Below are positions 1 through 7,730 of a stretch of 52,277 nucleotides of DNA, piece by piece. A program made the translations under genes and the position numbers. The DNA comes from JACQNR01 sp049515175 (lineage in GTDB: Bacteria > Acidobacteriota > Terriglobia > UBA7540). Every line of letters begins with the position of its first letter. Within the stretch, counting starts at the first letter, position 1. The stretch lies in the NCBI GenBank assembly GCA_049515175.1, contig JBEKUI010000003.1, positions 1 through 52,277 of the forward strand, in the 5' to 3' direction. The notes under the pieces are model-generated. The model was not told where the DNA came from. It ran no database searches and worked only from the letters and a program-made list of their open reading frames with translations.

Positions 1-1808
1 TAGGCGATGTACATGTTGTAGTCATCGCCATTGGCCGCGAGGGCCTTGTCCACCAGTCCGGCGGCCTCCTGCCAGCGGTCGGAGGCGAAAAGGGCGCGGC
101 CCAGGACGTTGTAAGCGCCCGGGCAGTCGTGCTTGCGGTCGATGGCGGCGCGAGAGTAACGGATGGCCTCGTCATATTGCTTCTGTGAGTAAGCGAGACG
201 GGCGCGAGCCACGAGCGCTTCGGGGAGCTGGGCTTCCAGGGCCAGGGCGCGCTCGCAATTCGCCAAGCCCTTTTCGCTCCAGCGCGGGGACTTCTCATGA
301 AACTCGTAAATGGTGGCGCAGACATCGGCGATAGCGGCATGCGCCAGGGCAAATCCTGGGTCGAGTGAAATCGCCTGCTCGAACATCTGCATCGCGAATT
401 CCAAGTCGGAGCGCGTCTCGCGGCGGGCGTAACTTCGTCCGCGCAAGTAGTAGTCATAGGCCTGCACATTGGCGGTGGGGACCTTCTCGATGGCCTGCTT
501 CTCGGTCTCGGTCAGCATCACTTCCAGCGCCCGCGCAATGCTCTGCGCGATCTCGTCCTGAACCTCAAAGACGTCCTTCATTTCGCGGTCGTATCGCTTG
601 GCCCAGAGGGTGTGTCCGCTGCGGGTTTCCACGAGTTGCGCCGTGATGCGCAACCGATTTCCGACGCGGCGCAGGCTGCCGTGGAGGACATGGGTTGCGC
701 TGAGCTCCTGGCCGATCTGAGGGCCCGTGACCGGCTTGTTGCGGTAGGCGAGAACCGCCGCGCGCGGGAAAACGCGAAGGCCTTCGATGTTGGCAAGCTC
801 TGTGATGACGTCTTCGGTGATCCCGTCGCGGAAATACTCGTCCTCCTGCGTGCCCCCGAGGTTTTCAAAGTAGAGGACGGCGACGGATTTCTCCACCGCT
901 GCGGCCACTGCGCCACTACGCCCGGAATCGGTGTCGCGCTTCAAGCGCACCAGATCGGCGCGCAGGTCCGCGGCGCTCTGATAGCGCCGGCTGCGGTCCT
1001 TCTCGAGCGCCTTGTCAATGATCCGCTCCAGATCGGCCGGCAGGTTGGAATTCAGCCGCGTGGGAGGCGTCGGAGCGCGATTCGAAATCGCATCGAAAAC
1101 GATCGCCGAAGTGCTTCCGGGAAAAGCTTCTCGGCCCGTTGCCATCTCATAAAGAACAACGCCAAAAGAGACGATGTCCGAGCGGGCGTCGACCTCTTCT
1201 CCCCGGGCCTGCTCGGGAGACATATAAGCGACGGTCCCGAGGGCCGCTCCGGGACTGGTCAGGTGGTCGGCCATGGTCGCGGTTTGGGACACTCCCACCG
1301 CCTCTGCCACGCGCGGGCGGGCGGAGAGTTTGGCCAGTCCGAAATCCAGCGCCTTGGCCTGCCCGCGCGGCGCGACGAAGATATTGGCCGGCTTGATGTC
1401 CCGGTGCACAATGCCTTTAGAGTGGGCGGCATCCAGGACGTCGGCGATCTGGACTCCCAGCTCCAGCAGTTCATCCACCTTGAACGGCTGGCCTTGGACG
1501 CGATGCTTGAGGGTCTGACCTTCCAGGAGCTCCATGGCGATGAATGGCTGGCTCTCGTGCTCGTCAATCTCGTAAATTGTGCAGATGTTGGGGTGATTCA
1601 ACGAAGACGCAGCACGCGCTTCCCGCTGGAAACGTTCCAGCGCCTGCCGGTCCCGGAGGGGCACAGCATTCCCCGCCCCTGATTCCGACAGAAACTTCAG
1701 TGCCACGCTGCGACCGAGACGAGTGTCTTCAGCTTTGAAAATGACCCCCATCCCACCGCCGCCGAGTTTTTCTAAAATACGATAGTGCGAGAGCGTCTGT
1801 CCGATCAT
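1..1808 (-). CDS. Ser/Thr protein kinase with TolB-like and TPR regions (3' end beyond window)
   Basis: A Hanks-type kinase, probably cytoplasmic because no membrane segment is seen after the catalytic domain. Translation from the ATG at 1808 shows the glycine loop GGGGMG (16-21), ATP-binding Lys in VALKF (about 38), catalytic HRDIKPAN (135-142), DFGLAK (155-160) and MSPEQARG in the activation segment. After about residue 300 comes a TolB-N/FlgO-like segment (SVAVLYFENLGG, then YFRDGITEDVITELA), followed by TPR-like helical repeats (YYLRGRSYARRE, GFALAHAAIADVCATIYEF) that run off the window edge. This order is common in acidobacterial kinases. At least 602 codons are present. A TTGACT/TAATAG promoter lies just upstream and diverges from the lipoprotein promoter. 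The substrate cannot be inferred. Confidence 0.93.
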   Translation of the reverse strand, partial: MIGQTLSHYRILEKLGGGGMGVIFKAEDTRLGRSVALKFLSESGAGNAVPLRDRQALERFQREARAASSLNHPNICTIYEIDEHESQPFIAMELLEGQTLKHRVQGQPFKVDELLELGVQIADVLDAAHSKGIVHRDIKPANIFVAPRGQAKALDFGLAKLSARPRVAEAVGVSQTATMADHLTSPGAALGTVAYMSPEQARGEEVDARSDIVSFGVVLYEMATGREAFPGSTSAIVFDAISNRAPTPPTRLNSNLPADLERIIDKALEKDRSRRYQSAADLRADLVRLKRDTDSGRSGAVAAAVEKSVAVLYFENLGGTQEDEYFRDGITEDVITELANIEGLRVFPRAAVLAYRNKPVTGPQIGQELSATHVLHGSLRRVGNRLRITAQLVETRSGHTLWAKRYDREMKDVFEVQDEIAQSIARALEVMLTETEKQAIEKVPTANVQAYDYYLRGRSYARRETRSDLEFAMQMFEQAISLDPGFALAHAAIADVCATIYEFHEKSPRWSEKGLANCERALALEAQLPEALVARARLAYSQKQYDEAIRYSRAAIDRKHDCPGAYNVLGRALFASDRWQEAAGLVDKALAANGDDYNMYIA

Positions 1809-1834
1809 TTGAAGGTTGCCCTGAGGGAGAACAC

Positions 1835-1863
1835 CTATTAGGCGAGCATAGCGGCGAAGTCAA
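1835..1863 (-). promoter_or_regulatory. Sigma-70-type promoter of the kinase gene
   Basis: On the minus strand TTGACT (1863-1858), a 17-nt spacer and TAATAG (1840-1835). Transcription would start near 1828, leaving a leader of about 20 nt before the ATG at 1808. Read by eye; spacing and hexamers are close to consensus. Confidence 0.6.
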
Positions 1864-1908
1864 TACGGCAGCGTCGATAGGATCTGCTCAGGCACAGACT
1901 CTCGAACT

Positions 1909-1937
1909 TTGACACGAGTCAGACCTTGGGGTACCGT
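1909..1937 (+). promoter_or_regulatory. Sigma-70-type promoter of the small lipoprotein gene
   Basis: A perfect TTGACA (1909-1914), a 17-nt spacer and TACCGT (1932-1937), a weak -10 that keeps T1, A2 and T6. The start codon at 1961 follows a GGAGG ribosome site with 5-nt spacing. It is back to back with the kinase promoter. Confidence 0.5.
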
Positions 1938-1960
1938 GGGACCTGCACTCGGAGGCACTT

Positions 1961-2350
1961 ATGCGCGTCTTTGTGGCGCTCGTCACAACCCTGCTTCTTG
2001 CGTCGGCGGGGTGCAACAAAGCAACAAAGCTCCAAACGAAGGAAGTGGTCCAGGCTGCTATCGAATCCCACCTCAAACAACGCCCGAACGTCATGATGGC
2101 CAACCTGAACCTCGAGGTAGGCGAAGTCAAGTTCAACGGCGATACGGCGGAGGCGGAAGCCAACTTCCGCAGCAAGCAGTCGCCGACCCTGGTGGTCGGT
2201 GTCCACTACAAATTGCGCCTCGCCGGCGACCACTGGCAGGTCGAATCCAGCACTCCCTCGGGCGGCATGGGTGGTAACCCACACGGCGGCGGAGCGGCCC
2301 CCACTCCTGCCCCGACTGCGGCGGAGAGTCCACTCAAATCGAGCCATTGA
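1961..2350 (+). CDS. Small predicted lipoprotein, function unknown
   Basis: A 129-residue secreted protein. The N-terminus is a lipoprotein signal, MRVFVALVTTLLLASAGC, with lipobox ASAGC, so the mature protein should start at Cys18 and be membrane anchored. The body (about 25-105) alternates polar and hydrophobic residues like a small alpha/beta fold (NLNLEVGEVKFNGDTAEAEA, then HYKLRLAGDHWQVES), reminiscent of small cystatin/NTF2-like lipoproteins, but I cannot assign a family. The tail is rich in Gly, Pro and Ala and looks disordered. The start is supported by GGAGG 5 nt upstream and the promoter at 1909. It converges with the next gene, with a terminator hairpin between them. Confidence 0.82.
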   Translation: MRVFVALVTTLLLASAGCNKATKLQTKEVVQAAIESHLKQRPNVMMANLNLEVGEVKFNGDTAEAEANFRSKQSPTLVVGVHYKLRLAGDHWQVESSTPSGGMGGNPHGGGAAPTPAPTAAESPLKSSH

Positions 2351-2406
2351 TTCGAGCCCGCCCGGATCAGGGGCCATTCAACACGAGATCGGGAATTCCG
2401 GTTGGC

Positions 2407-2442
2407 AAAAAGAAGGGCCGGCCCCCTACCCGGGAACCGGCC
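2407..2442 (-). terminator. Rho-independent terminator of the 2465-3352 gene
   Basis: On the minus strand GGCCGG (2442-2437), a 15-nt loop, CCGGCC (2421-2416), then a T-rich run CTTCTTTTTG. The stem is short but very GC-rich and lies 23 nt after the stop codon of the minus-strand gene. Confidence 0.5.
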
Positions 2443-2464
2443 ACAGGCAGAGAAGATGGAACGG

Positions 2465-3352
2465 TCAGAGGTTCCTTAAAGTTGATTTGATTTCGTCCTG
2501 AAGCTTCTTGGCTGCCTTCTCTTTATCCTTGTTGGGACTTTCTTTGAGCAGCGCCAGTGTGGCCTTGGCGGCTTCGTCAGCCTCCCCGCAAAGGGTCCGC
2601 AGCTTTAGCGAATCGCGGCCGTGCTTGCGATCAAAGAACGTGGCGCCGACCACTAGTTGCTTGCCCAGGTAGAGTCCCACATCCACTCCGTCCAGCTTGA
2701 CGGGGCCCGCGCTCAGGGCCGTCCGCGCCTTCGACCGGTCTCCGCCCACGATATCTGCCAGCGCATCGTCGATTCCCTTGAGCTGGGCTTCTTTCGCCAC
2801 TGCCTCCTGCTCGTCGGGCTCGATCCATCCGCCATCCATGACTTTGGCAAGCTGCGGCAGAGTCAGCGGTCCTTCCGCGGTCGGATACGGCGCTTCCAAG
2901 GTGTACTCTTTGGAGAGCCTGACGCCCTCCGTTATTCGGTGGGCAACGTCGCCCAGTCCCAATGCCAGCCGCGAACCATACTGCAACGAATCGTTGCGCT
3001 GCCGCTCGTATTCCGCCTTGAAGCGCGCGTTCTTCGTGGCGTCGGCACCCTTGCGATAGGACTCGATCAGCTCCTTGTAGCCGTTGATCAGCCCGCTGTA
3101 AAGAACGACTTCCAGGATGCGCGCGCGATCCGTAAAGACGTTGGGTGGCGAAGCGTTCGTAGGACCGTCGGCGAATTCCAGGGTGCGGTCGAACCGACCC
3201 TTCTTGAACATGTCCTTGGCACCGTCATACTCGTACGCCACGCCCGTCGGACGGGGAACGGGAGCGGAACAGCTCAAGAAAATCAAGGCCGTGACCAACA
3301 GAAAAGGAACCAACATGAGATATCGATGATTGTCTCTAGGTGGGGTCTTCAT
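2465..3352 (-). CDS. Secreted lipoprotein-like helical protein, function unknown
   Basis: 295 residues from the ATG at 3352, chosen because GGAGGAG sits 5 nt upstream and because translation further upstream is implausible. The N-terminus is a signal peptide (LMLVPFLLVTALIFLSCSAP) with a Cys that could be a lipobox Cys. The remainder is charged and largely helical (FKKGRFDRTLEFADGPTNA, IDDALADIVGGDRSKARTAL), ending in a Lys/Glu-rich tail (KDKEKAAKKLQDEIKSTL). It may contain irregular TPR-like pairs but shows no catalytic motif. A TTGCAA/TATATT promoter about 150 nt upstream gives it a long leader. I do not recognise a family. Confidence 0.82.
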   Translation of the reverse strand: MKTPPRDNHRYLMLVPFLLVTALIFLSCSAPVPRPTGVAYEYDGAKDMFKKGRFDRTLEFADGPTNASPPNVFTDRARILEVVLYSGLINGYKELIESYRKGADATKNARFKAEYERQRNDSLQYGSRLALGLGDVAHRITEGVRLSKEYTLEAPYPTAEGPLTLPQLAKVMDGGWIEPDEQEAVAKEAQLKGIDDALADIVGGDRSKARTALSAGPVKLDGVDVGLYLGKQLVVGATFFDRKHGRDSLKLRTLCGEADEAAKATLALLKESPNKDKEKAAKKLQDEIKSTLRNL

Positions 3353-3498
3353 CACTCCTCCAAAAGAGTCCCGCAGCGGCAGGTGACTGGACCGGGATTG
3401 CACGCCGGGCCGGGGATCGATCGTCCGTTCGCCGCCGGACCCTCTGCACGCCGCTAATGATCTCGCGGGCAGCGCACAGCCGACATTTCCGCGCGCAC

Positions 3499-3527
3499 AA
3501 TATATGTCAATCGCTAACGGTTTGCAA
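3499..3527 (-). promoter_or_regulatory. Sigma-70-type promoter of the 2465-3352 gene
   Basis: Minus strand TTGCAA (3527-3522), a 17-nt spacer and TATATT (3504-3499), in an AT-rich island within GC-rich sequence. A start near 3492 gives a 5' leader of about 140 nt. Confidence 0.55.
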
Positions 3528-3639
3528 CGGCGATGGCGCCCTGAAAAATGGGTGCCGCCAGAAGACTTATCCGCGTGCCCAAGTTCGCCCCGGGGCCTCA
3601 ATCCACGTCACAGACGTTGCGGCCGGGGACCCACGGGGA

Positions 3640-3671
3640 AAGCAAAGGACCCGGGATCATTGCAATGGTCC
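3640..3671 (-). terminator. Probable rho-independent terminator after the 3719-4075 gene
   Basis: Minus strand GGACC (3671-3667), a loop containing the palindrome CATTGCAATG, GGGTCC, then TTTGCTTT. It lies about 48 nt after the stop codon. The stem is modest. Confidence 0.4.
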
Positions 3672-3718
3672 AGACAGCAACGCACATGTCGCTGCCCGAG
3701 CGAAGTTACACTCCGAAT

Positions 3719-4075
3719 CTACATCCCTTGTTGAACATCTAAATTGAGCACACAGCTCGATCCGGCGAAGCGCACCTCCGTCAGTTTCTGCTTTTTGTCG
3801 GCGCCCTCGGCGTACCGCGCCTGGCTGTAGCGGTGCTTCGGGCCATCGTGCCCCATGCACCGGCACGCGTGCTTGGCCACAACTTTGTTGGACTGCAGGA
3901 ACTGGATCTCCTTTTCGTCCGCGCTGACCACCACCTGATACTTGCCCGCCTTCAATTCCTGTCCATCCGGCAGAATAGCATTCGTGTAAACGTCGATCGT
4001 CCTGCCCTTTTCCGCCATCGCCACGGCGGCAACCAGAAGGACCGCCGCAATCGTCGAAACCACCGTCTTCAACAT
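3719..4075 (-). CDS. Small secreted protein, function unknown
   Basis: 118 residues with a cleavable signal peptide (MLKTVVSTIAAVLLVAAVAMA, cleavage after AMA). The mature part looks like a compact beta protein: TIDVYTNAILPDGQELKAGK, then YQVVVSADEKEIQFLQSNKV, a short basic HACRCMGHDGPKHRY stretch with two Cys and two His, and a C-terminal EVRFAGSSCVLNLDVQ. It resembles the small beta-rich secreted proteins frequent in Acidobacteriota that carry a LxAGxYxV motif, but I cannot give a function. A GGAGGG ribosome site precedes the ATG at 4075. The Cys and His residues could bind metal or form disulfides; this is inference only. Confidence 0.82.
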   Translation of the reverse strand: MLKTVVSTIAAVLLVAAVAMAEKGRTIDVYTNAILPDGQELKAGKYQVVVSADEKEIQFLQSNKVVAKHACRCMGHDGPKHRYSQARYAEGADKKQKLTEVRFAGSSCVLNLDVQQGM

Positions 4076-4381
4076 TTAGCCCTCCCACGGGTATCTCGGC
4101 TGTGTCCGCCCTAGCCCGCAGTGATAATGCAGGCCATTTCGTCCGTCGTTCGCGCACCCTGCGGGCAGAACTAGCCACTCAGACCAATGCATCCGGAGGG
4201 CCAAGATGATTCGTAGGGAGTTAACCTTACCGCGTGTCCATTTCGTTTACTTACAACAAGCTGGCCAGCCGGGTCGCCATCAGGGACAGGTTGTCGGCGG
4301 GTTGAATCCGCCGGACTCATCTCACGATGCGAGAAAACGCGCCAGGACTTCTTGTCGCGCGCGGCGGGGCAAATTGTCAGG
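4076..4381. other. Intergenic spacer, no gene recognised
   Basis: About 306 bases between two minus-strand genes. It should contain the promoter of the small secreted protein, but I could not pick a convincing -35/-10 pair. No RNA structure, repeat or coding frame stood out. Confidence 0.5.
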
Positions 4382-5335
4382 CTAGTCTTCGGACACGGAG
4401 TCCAAAGGTGAAGCCGCTCCCGACGCCCGTCTCCTGAACCGCAGGGTCGAAGTTGACAACGCGATCCCGGCAAAGACCAGCGCGGCGCCTATGGCTGTGG
4501 CCAAGGTGACCCGCTCACCCAGGAAGGTCATCGCCGTGGCGGCGGCAAAGACCGGCTCGAGGTAGGAGAACACGCCCACCCGGCTCGCCTCGATTTGGGC
4601 CAGCCCCCAGTTCCAGAAGTTGAAACCAAGCGTCCCGGTGGCAACGCCGAAAACCAGAACCGCAGCGAGCGTCCTCGCATCGAGCCCTACAAGCGGGAAT
4701 CGTCCTTCGGTCACCAGCCCCAGCCCGACCGGCGCCACTGCGCCCAGAGTGAGGAGATAGAATGTGTAGACCTGCGGCTTGATGCGCTGGGCGATGCGCC
4801 GCGTGAGGACGGAGTAAGCCGACCAGTAGGCGGCCGCGCCAAACACCAGCAGGTTCCCCATCAACATGCCGCGAAGTTGAATGGCCGCTAGACTGCCCTG
4901 GGTAATGATCAGCGCTACGCCGCTGAACCCCACCAGCGCCCCCAACATCTGGCGGCGGCTGAACGGCTCCTGAAGGAAGAGCGCCGCCAGCAAGCCGATC
5001 ATCACCGGCGAGATTCCATAGAGCAGCGCGGCATTCGTCGCCGTGGTGGATGCCAGTCCCCAAAACGTCAGGCCGTTGAGAATGTTCTGGCCGACGAGGC
5101 CGAGTACGATGACGGTGAGGAACTGTGAGCGCGACAAGCGAAGCTCAGCCAGCTTCCCGCGCGCTGATGTCCAGACGATCTGTGCCAGCGCCGTCGCCAG
5201 GCTCTGTCCGGCGAGCATCGCCAGGGGCGAAATGCTGCGCAGGGCGAATCGCGCCAGGGCGAACCCCGAGCCCCAGAAGAACGCCGCCGCGGTGAGCGCC
5301 GCGTAAACCGCCAGCCGTGAACTCGAACTCTTCAA
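4382..5335 (-). CDS. EamA-family (drug/metabolite) inner-membrane transporter
   Basis: 317 residues forming about ten hydrophobic helices in two EamA halves (about 10-145 and 160-295). Typical features are the N-terminal FFWGSGFALARFAL, YGISPVMIGLLAALFLQEPF in the first half, and FSYLEPVFAAATAMTFLGE in the second, where the conserved Pro-Val and Gly-Glu mark the repeat. Family members export amino acids, nucleobases or other small metabolites; the substrate cannot be read from sequence. The frame opens with TTG at 5335 (KSSSSRLAV follows) without a clear ribosome site, so the exact start is uncertain. It is the last gene after the dehydrogenase and KduD-like genes, 70 nt downstream of the former, suggesting co-transcription and transport of a related metabolite. 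Confidence 0.9.
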   Translation of the reverse strand: MKSSSSRLAVYAALTAAAFFWGSGFALARFALRSISPLAMLAGQSLATALAQIVWTSARGKLAELRLSRSQFLTVIVLGLVGQNILNGLTFWGLASTTATNAALLYGISPVMIGLLAALFLQEPFSRRQMLGALVGFSGVALIITQGSLAAIQLRGMLMGNLLVFGAAAYWSAYSVLTRRIAQRIKPQVYTFYLLTLGAVAPVGLGLVTEGRFPLVGLDARTLAAVLVFGVATGTLGFNFWNWGLAQIEASRVGVFSYLEPVFAAATAMTFLGERVTLATAIGAALVFAGIALSTSTLRFRRRASGAASPLDSVSED

Positions 5336-5405
5336 AGCGATCAGCCCGTGAACCTGCGCAGTTGGCGAGGAAGGAGAACCTGCATTCCGTTCCGCGTCGC
5401 CGCCG

Positions 5406-6419
5406 CTACGGGGCGAAGAGAATCTTCAAGCTCGTCTCCGCCTCGTGCATGCGCGCGAAGCCGAGCGGAACGTCCTGGAGCGCCAGCCGGTCCGTGATGA
5501 GCGGCTCGACATCGACCGCGCGGCGCTCGAGCAGCGAAATCGCCACCTGGTAATCCGCCGGCCGATAGACACGCACGCCGGTCGTTTTGATTTCCTTGAA
5601 CACCAGTCTGAGCACGTCGACTTCCGGCGGAGTCTTGGGCAGGCCGACCCAGATGATTTCACCGCGCACCTTGCAGGCGCTGATTGCCTCCTGAATACTG
5701 GCTGCCACGCCCGTGGCTTCGAAGACGCGCTCAACAAAGGGATCGCCCGTAACGCGCCGGACGGCCTCGCTGGCGCTTTCCTGTGCCGGGTTGAAGGCGC
5801 TGAACCCCTGGCGCTCGATCAACTGCCGGCGGAAGTCCTTGACCTCCGCGACGAGCACGGCGCGGGCCCCCGAGGCGCGCAGGACCTGGGCGATGAGCTG
5901 GCCGATCGGCCCGGCGCCCATCACCAGCGTCGTGTCTCCGGGACGGAAGCCCGAGGTGCGCACGGTGTGGACCGCCACCGAGAGGGGCTCGACCAGTGCC
6001 GCCTGCTCGTCGCTCACCCCATCCGGCACGGCGAAGAGCTGCTCCGGCCGCGCCTTGACCAGCTCCGCAATGCCCCCGTCCGTGTCGATGCCAATCAGCC
6101 CCAGCTTTTCGCACACGTGGGCGTCGCCTTCGCGGCAAGGGGCACAGTGCCCGCAGGAAATCAACGGATAGACGGCGACGCGCGTCCCCGGTCGCCACGC
6201 CGCCGCGCGCGAATCCGCTTCCGCGACCGAGCCGAAAATCTCGTGCCCCAGCACTCGCGGCGGGACCACGCGCGGATGTTTGCCCCGGTGAATCAGCATG
6301 TCCGACCCGCAGATTCCCGCGTAACGCACCCGTACCAGCACTTCGCCCGCCTCCAGCTTGGGCTCCGGCCAGTCCTGGACCCGGATATCTTCCTTGCCTA
6401 AATAAACTCCCGCCTTCAT
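5406..6419 (-). CDS. Zinc-dependent medium-chain alcohol/polyol dehydrogenase
   Basis: 337 residues of the MDR superfamily, sorbitol/threonine/L-galactonate dehydrogenase branch, oxidising a secondary alcohol of a sugar or sugar acid with NAD(P). Catalytic zinc ligands are visible as Cys37 (GICGSD) and His59-Glu60 (GHE). The structural zinc lobe has Cys89, Cys92, Cys95 and Cys103 (SCGHCAPCREGDAHVC). The Rossmann fold carries GAGPIG (168-173). The length is normal for the branch. It follows the KduD-like reductase by about 120 nt on the same strand. An 18-bp inverted repeat sits 25 nt upstream of its ATG and is a candidate operator. Context suggests uronate or aldonate breakdown; the substrate is inference. 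Confidence 0.92.
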   Translation of the reverse strand: MKAGVYLGKEDIRVQDWPEPKLEAGEVLVRVRYAGICGSDMLIHRGKHPRVVPPRVLGHEIFGSVAEADSRAAAWRPGTRVAVYPLISCGHCAPCREGDAHVCEKLGLIGIDTDGGIAELVKARPEQLFAVPDGVSDEQAALVEPLSVAVHTVRTSGFRPGDTTLVMGAGPIGQLIAQVLRASGARAVLVAEVKDFRRQLIERQGFSAFNPAQESASEAVRRVTGDPFVERVFEATGVAASIQEAISACKVRGEIIWVGLPKTPPEVDVLRLVFKEIKTTGVRVYRPADYQVAISLLERRAVDVEPLITDRLALQDVPLGFARMHEAETSLKILFAP

Positions 6420-6443
6420 TCGTCCCCCTCACACGGCACATCA

Positions 6444-6461
6444 GTGCAATTGAAATTGCAC
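6444..6461. promoter_or_regulatory. Palindromic candidate operator upstream of the dehydrogenase
   Basis: GTGCAATTGAAATTGCAC: 8-nt arms GTGCAATT and AATTGCAC around a 2-nt centre. It lies 25 nt upstream of the dehydrogenase start, between it and the KduD-like gene. The size and symmetry suit a GntR- or LacI-type dimer. No regulator gene is adjacent. Confidence 0.45.
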
Positions 6462-6540
6462 AATTGCCGGCGCAGTAAGATCTCCCGCGCCGTCCGGAAC
6501 AACGGCTTCTTCAATCTCCAATCGGCATTCTTCAAGTACT

Positions 6541-7299
6541 TCATCTCGCCATCCAACCGCCGTCCACCACCAGAATGTGGCCGTGCACATAATCGGAGGC
6601 GGGCGAGGCCAGGAACACGATGGCGCCCTTAAGGTCCTCGGGACTTCCCCAGTGCCCGGCAGGAATCCGCTCGGTGATGGCCTTCGACCTCACCGTGTCT
6701 TCGTACAATGCCCGGGTCAGATCGGTCAGCATATAGCCGGGCGCGATGGCGTTGACGTTGATGCCGAACCTGGCCCATTCGTTGGCGAGCGCCTTTGTCA
6801 CCTGCGCCACCGCACCCTTGCTCGCCGAGTAAGACGGAACATTGATGCCCCCGGAAAAAGTCAGCAGCGATGCGAGGTTGATGATCTTGCCGCGTTGCTG
6901 CGCGATCATCGCCCGCCCCACGCGCTGGCACATGCGGAAGAGGACGGTCAAATTCAGCTCGATGACGCGGTCCCACTCCGACTCGCTGGCTTCCGCCGCC
7001 GCGCCGCGGGCGATCGTTCCGGCGCTGTTCACCAGGATGTCGATCCGACCCCACTCGCGCAGGATCTCATCAACCACGCGGTTTCGGAATTCGGCCTCGA
7101 CCAGGTTGCCTTGAAACGCCAGCGCCCGGCGGCCGAGGGTTTCGATTCCCCGCCGCGTCTCTGCCGGGGCGTGCGAATGCCCGGTCACGGCCACGTCCGC
7201 GCCCGCTTCCGCCAGCGCCAGCGCCGCCGCGCGCCCGATACCCGTCGCCCCGCCGGTTACGAGGGCCGTACGACCGTCCAACTTGAAAGAGTCCAGCAT
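6541..7299 (-). CDS. KduD-like short-chain dehydrogenase/reductase
   Basis: 252 residues from the ATG at 7299, preceded by GAGGGGT. A classical SDR: cofactor loop TGGATGIG (15-22), NSAG (91-94), catalytic Ser144, Tyr157 and Lys161 (YSASK). The N-terminus MLDSFKLDGRTALVTGG and the segment GGINVPSYSASK followed by ALANEWARFGINVNAIAPGY match 2-dehydro-3-deoxy-D-gluconate 5-dehydrogenase (KduD) and the related gluconate 5-dehydrogenases, which act on hexuronate-derived keto acids. It is first in a minus-strand group with a zinc dehydrogenase and an EamA transporter, consistent with uronate catabolism. The precise substrate is not proven; kdgK, eda and uronate isomerase genes are not in view. Confidence 0.9.
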   Translation of the reverse strand: MLDSFKLDGRTALVTGGATGIGRAAALALAEAGADVAVTGHSHAPAETRRGIETLGRRALAFQGNLVEAEFRNRVVDEILREWGRIDILVNSAGTIARGAAAEASESEWDRVIELNLTVLFRMCQRVGRAMIAQQRGKIINLASLLTFSGGINVPSYSASKGAVAQVTKALANEWARFGINVNAIAPGYMLTDLTRALYEDTVRSKAITERIPAGHWGSPEDLKGAIVFLASPASDYVHGHILVVDGGWMAR

Positions 7300-7330
7300 G
7301 CTTCGCACCCCTGACCCCTCCCTCCCCTGC

Positions 7331-7358
7331 TCGTCACCCGTCACTCGTCACTCGTCAC
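7331..7358. repeat. Tandem heptamer TCGTCAC x4
   Basis: TCGTCAC, CCGTCAC, TCGTCAC, TCGTCAC in perfect 7-nt register, followed by TG. The same unit recurs between trpB and trpA at 32095-32115 with a similar CCTCC-containing lead-in. Confidence 0.8.
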
Positions 7359-7386
7359 TGCTTTCAGGCACGGTCCTTTGTTTTCT

Positions 7387-7408
7387 ACAACATTCTGGCT
7401 TCGTTCCT
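7387..7408. repeat. 22-bp direct repeat, copy 1
   Basis: An exact 22-nt sequence starting ACAACATTCTGGCTTCGTTC that occurs again at 7529-7550, 142 nt away. It could be flank duplication or a piece of a longer dispersed element. Confidence 0.8.
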
Positions 7409-7491
7409 CGAGATCTTTGTTTTTCTTATTGGCCGCCCCCCGGTCTCGGTCTCGTTGCCACAGAGGCCCAGAGGCCACAGAGCAGTCCTGT

Positions 7492-7519
7492 GACTCCTGG
7501 CTCCTGACTCCTGACTCCT
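7492..7519. repeat. Tandem heptamer GACTCCT x4
   Basis: GACTCCT, GGCTCCT, GACTCCT, GACTCCT in 7-nt register. It has the same period as the nearby TCGTCAC array but an unrelated unit. Confidence 0.8.
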
Positions 7520-7528
7520 TTCTTTTCA

Positions 7529-7550
7529 ACAACATTCTGGCTTCGTTCCT
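7529..7550. repeat. 22-bp direct repeat, copy 2
   Basis: Second exact copy of the 22-nt sequence at 7387-7408. The two copies bracket the CAGAGG and GACTCCT arrays. Confidence 0.8.
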
Positions 7551-7714
7551 TCAAATGTGAATGCGAAAAACCGCTCCGGAGGGGCCCCCTCGCCACCTGA
7601 ACGGGACAGAATTACCGAAACGAGTGCCCGCGAGTGTAGCCTATCATAGTTGTCGACGCTTGGCAAGAGCGAACCCGCCGGGGGACGTTTCTCACGCCCT
7701 CCTGTCGGGCGAGA

Positions 7715-7730
7715 CGGCTGGGGCCAGCCG
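7715..7730. terminator. Hairpin after the CehA-like gene
   Basis: CGGCTGG, GG, CCAGCCG (effectively a 5-6 bp stem with a 4-6 nt loop), 37-52 nt downstream of the stop codon at 7767. No T tract follows, so it is a transcript-end or rho-dependent candidate only. Confidence 0.3.

Larger units (their letters stand above)
3353..3718. other. Intergenic spacer with promoter and terminator, no gene
   Basis: About 366 bases separate two minus-strand genes. It holds the terminator of the upstream gene (3640-3671), the promoter of the downstream gene (3499-3527) and a leader of about 140 nt. The short open frames here lack ribosome sites and coding character, so I call none of them. Confidence 0.6.

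Noticed and set aside
2416..2442. The GGCCGG hairpin as a terminator for the plus-strand lipoprotein gene
   Set aside because: The T-rich tail is on the minus-strand side only, so it serves the minus-strand gene. It might still slow plus-strand transcription.
7331..7519. Short repeats as a CRISPR array
   Set aside because: Units are 7-9 nt with no spacers, and there are no cas genes.
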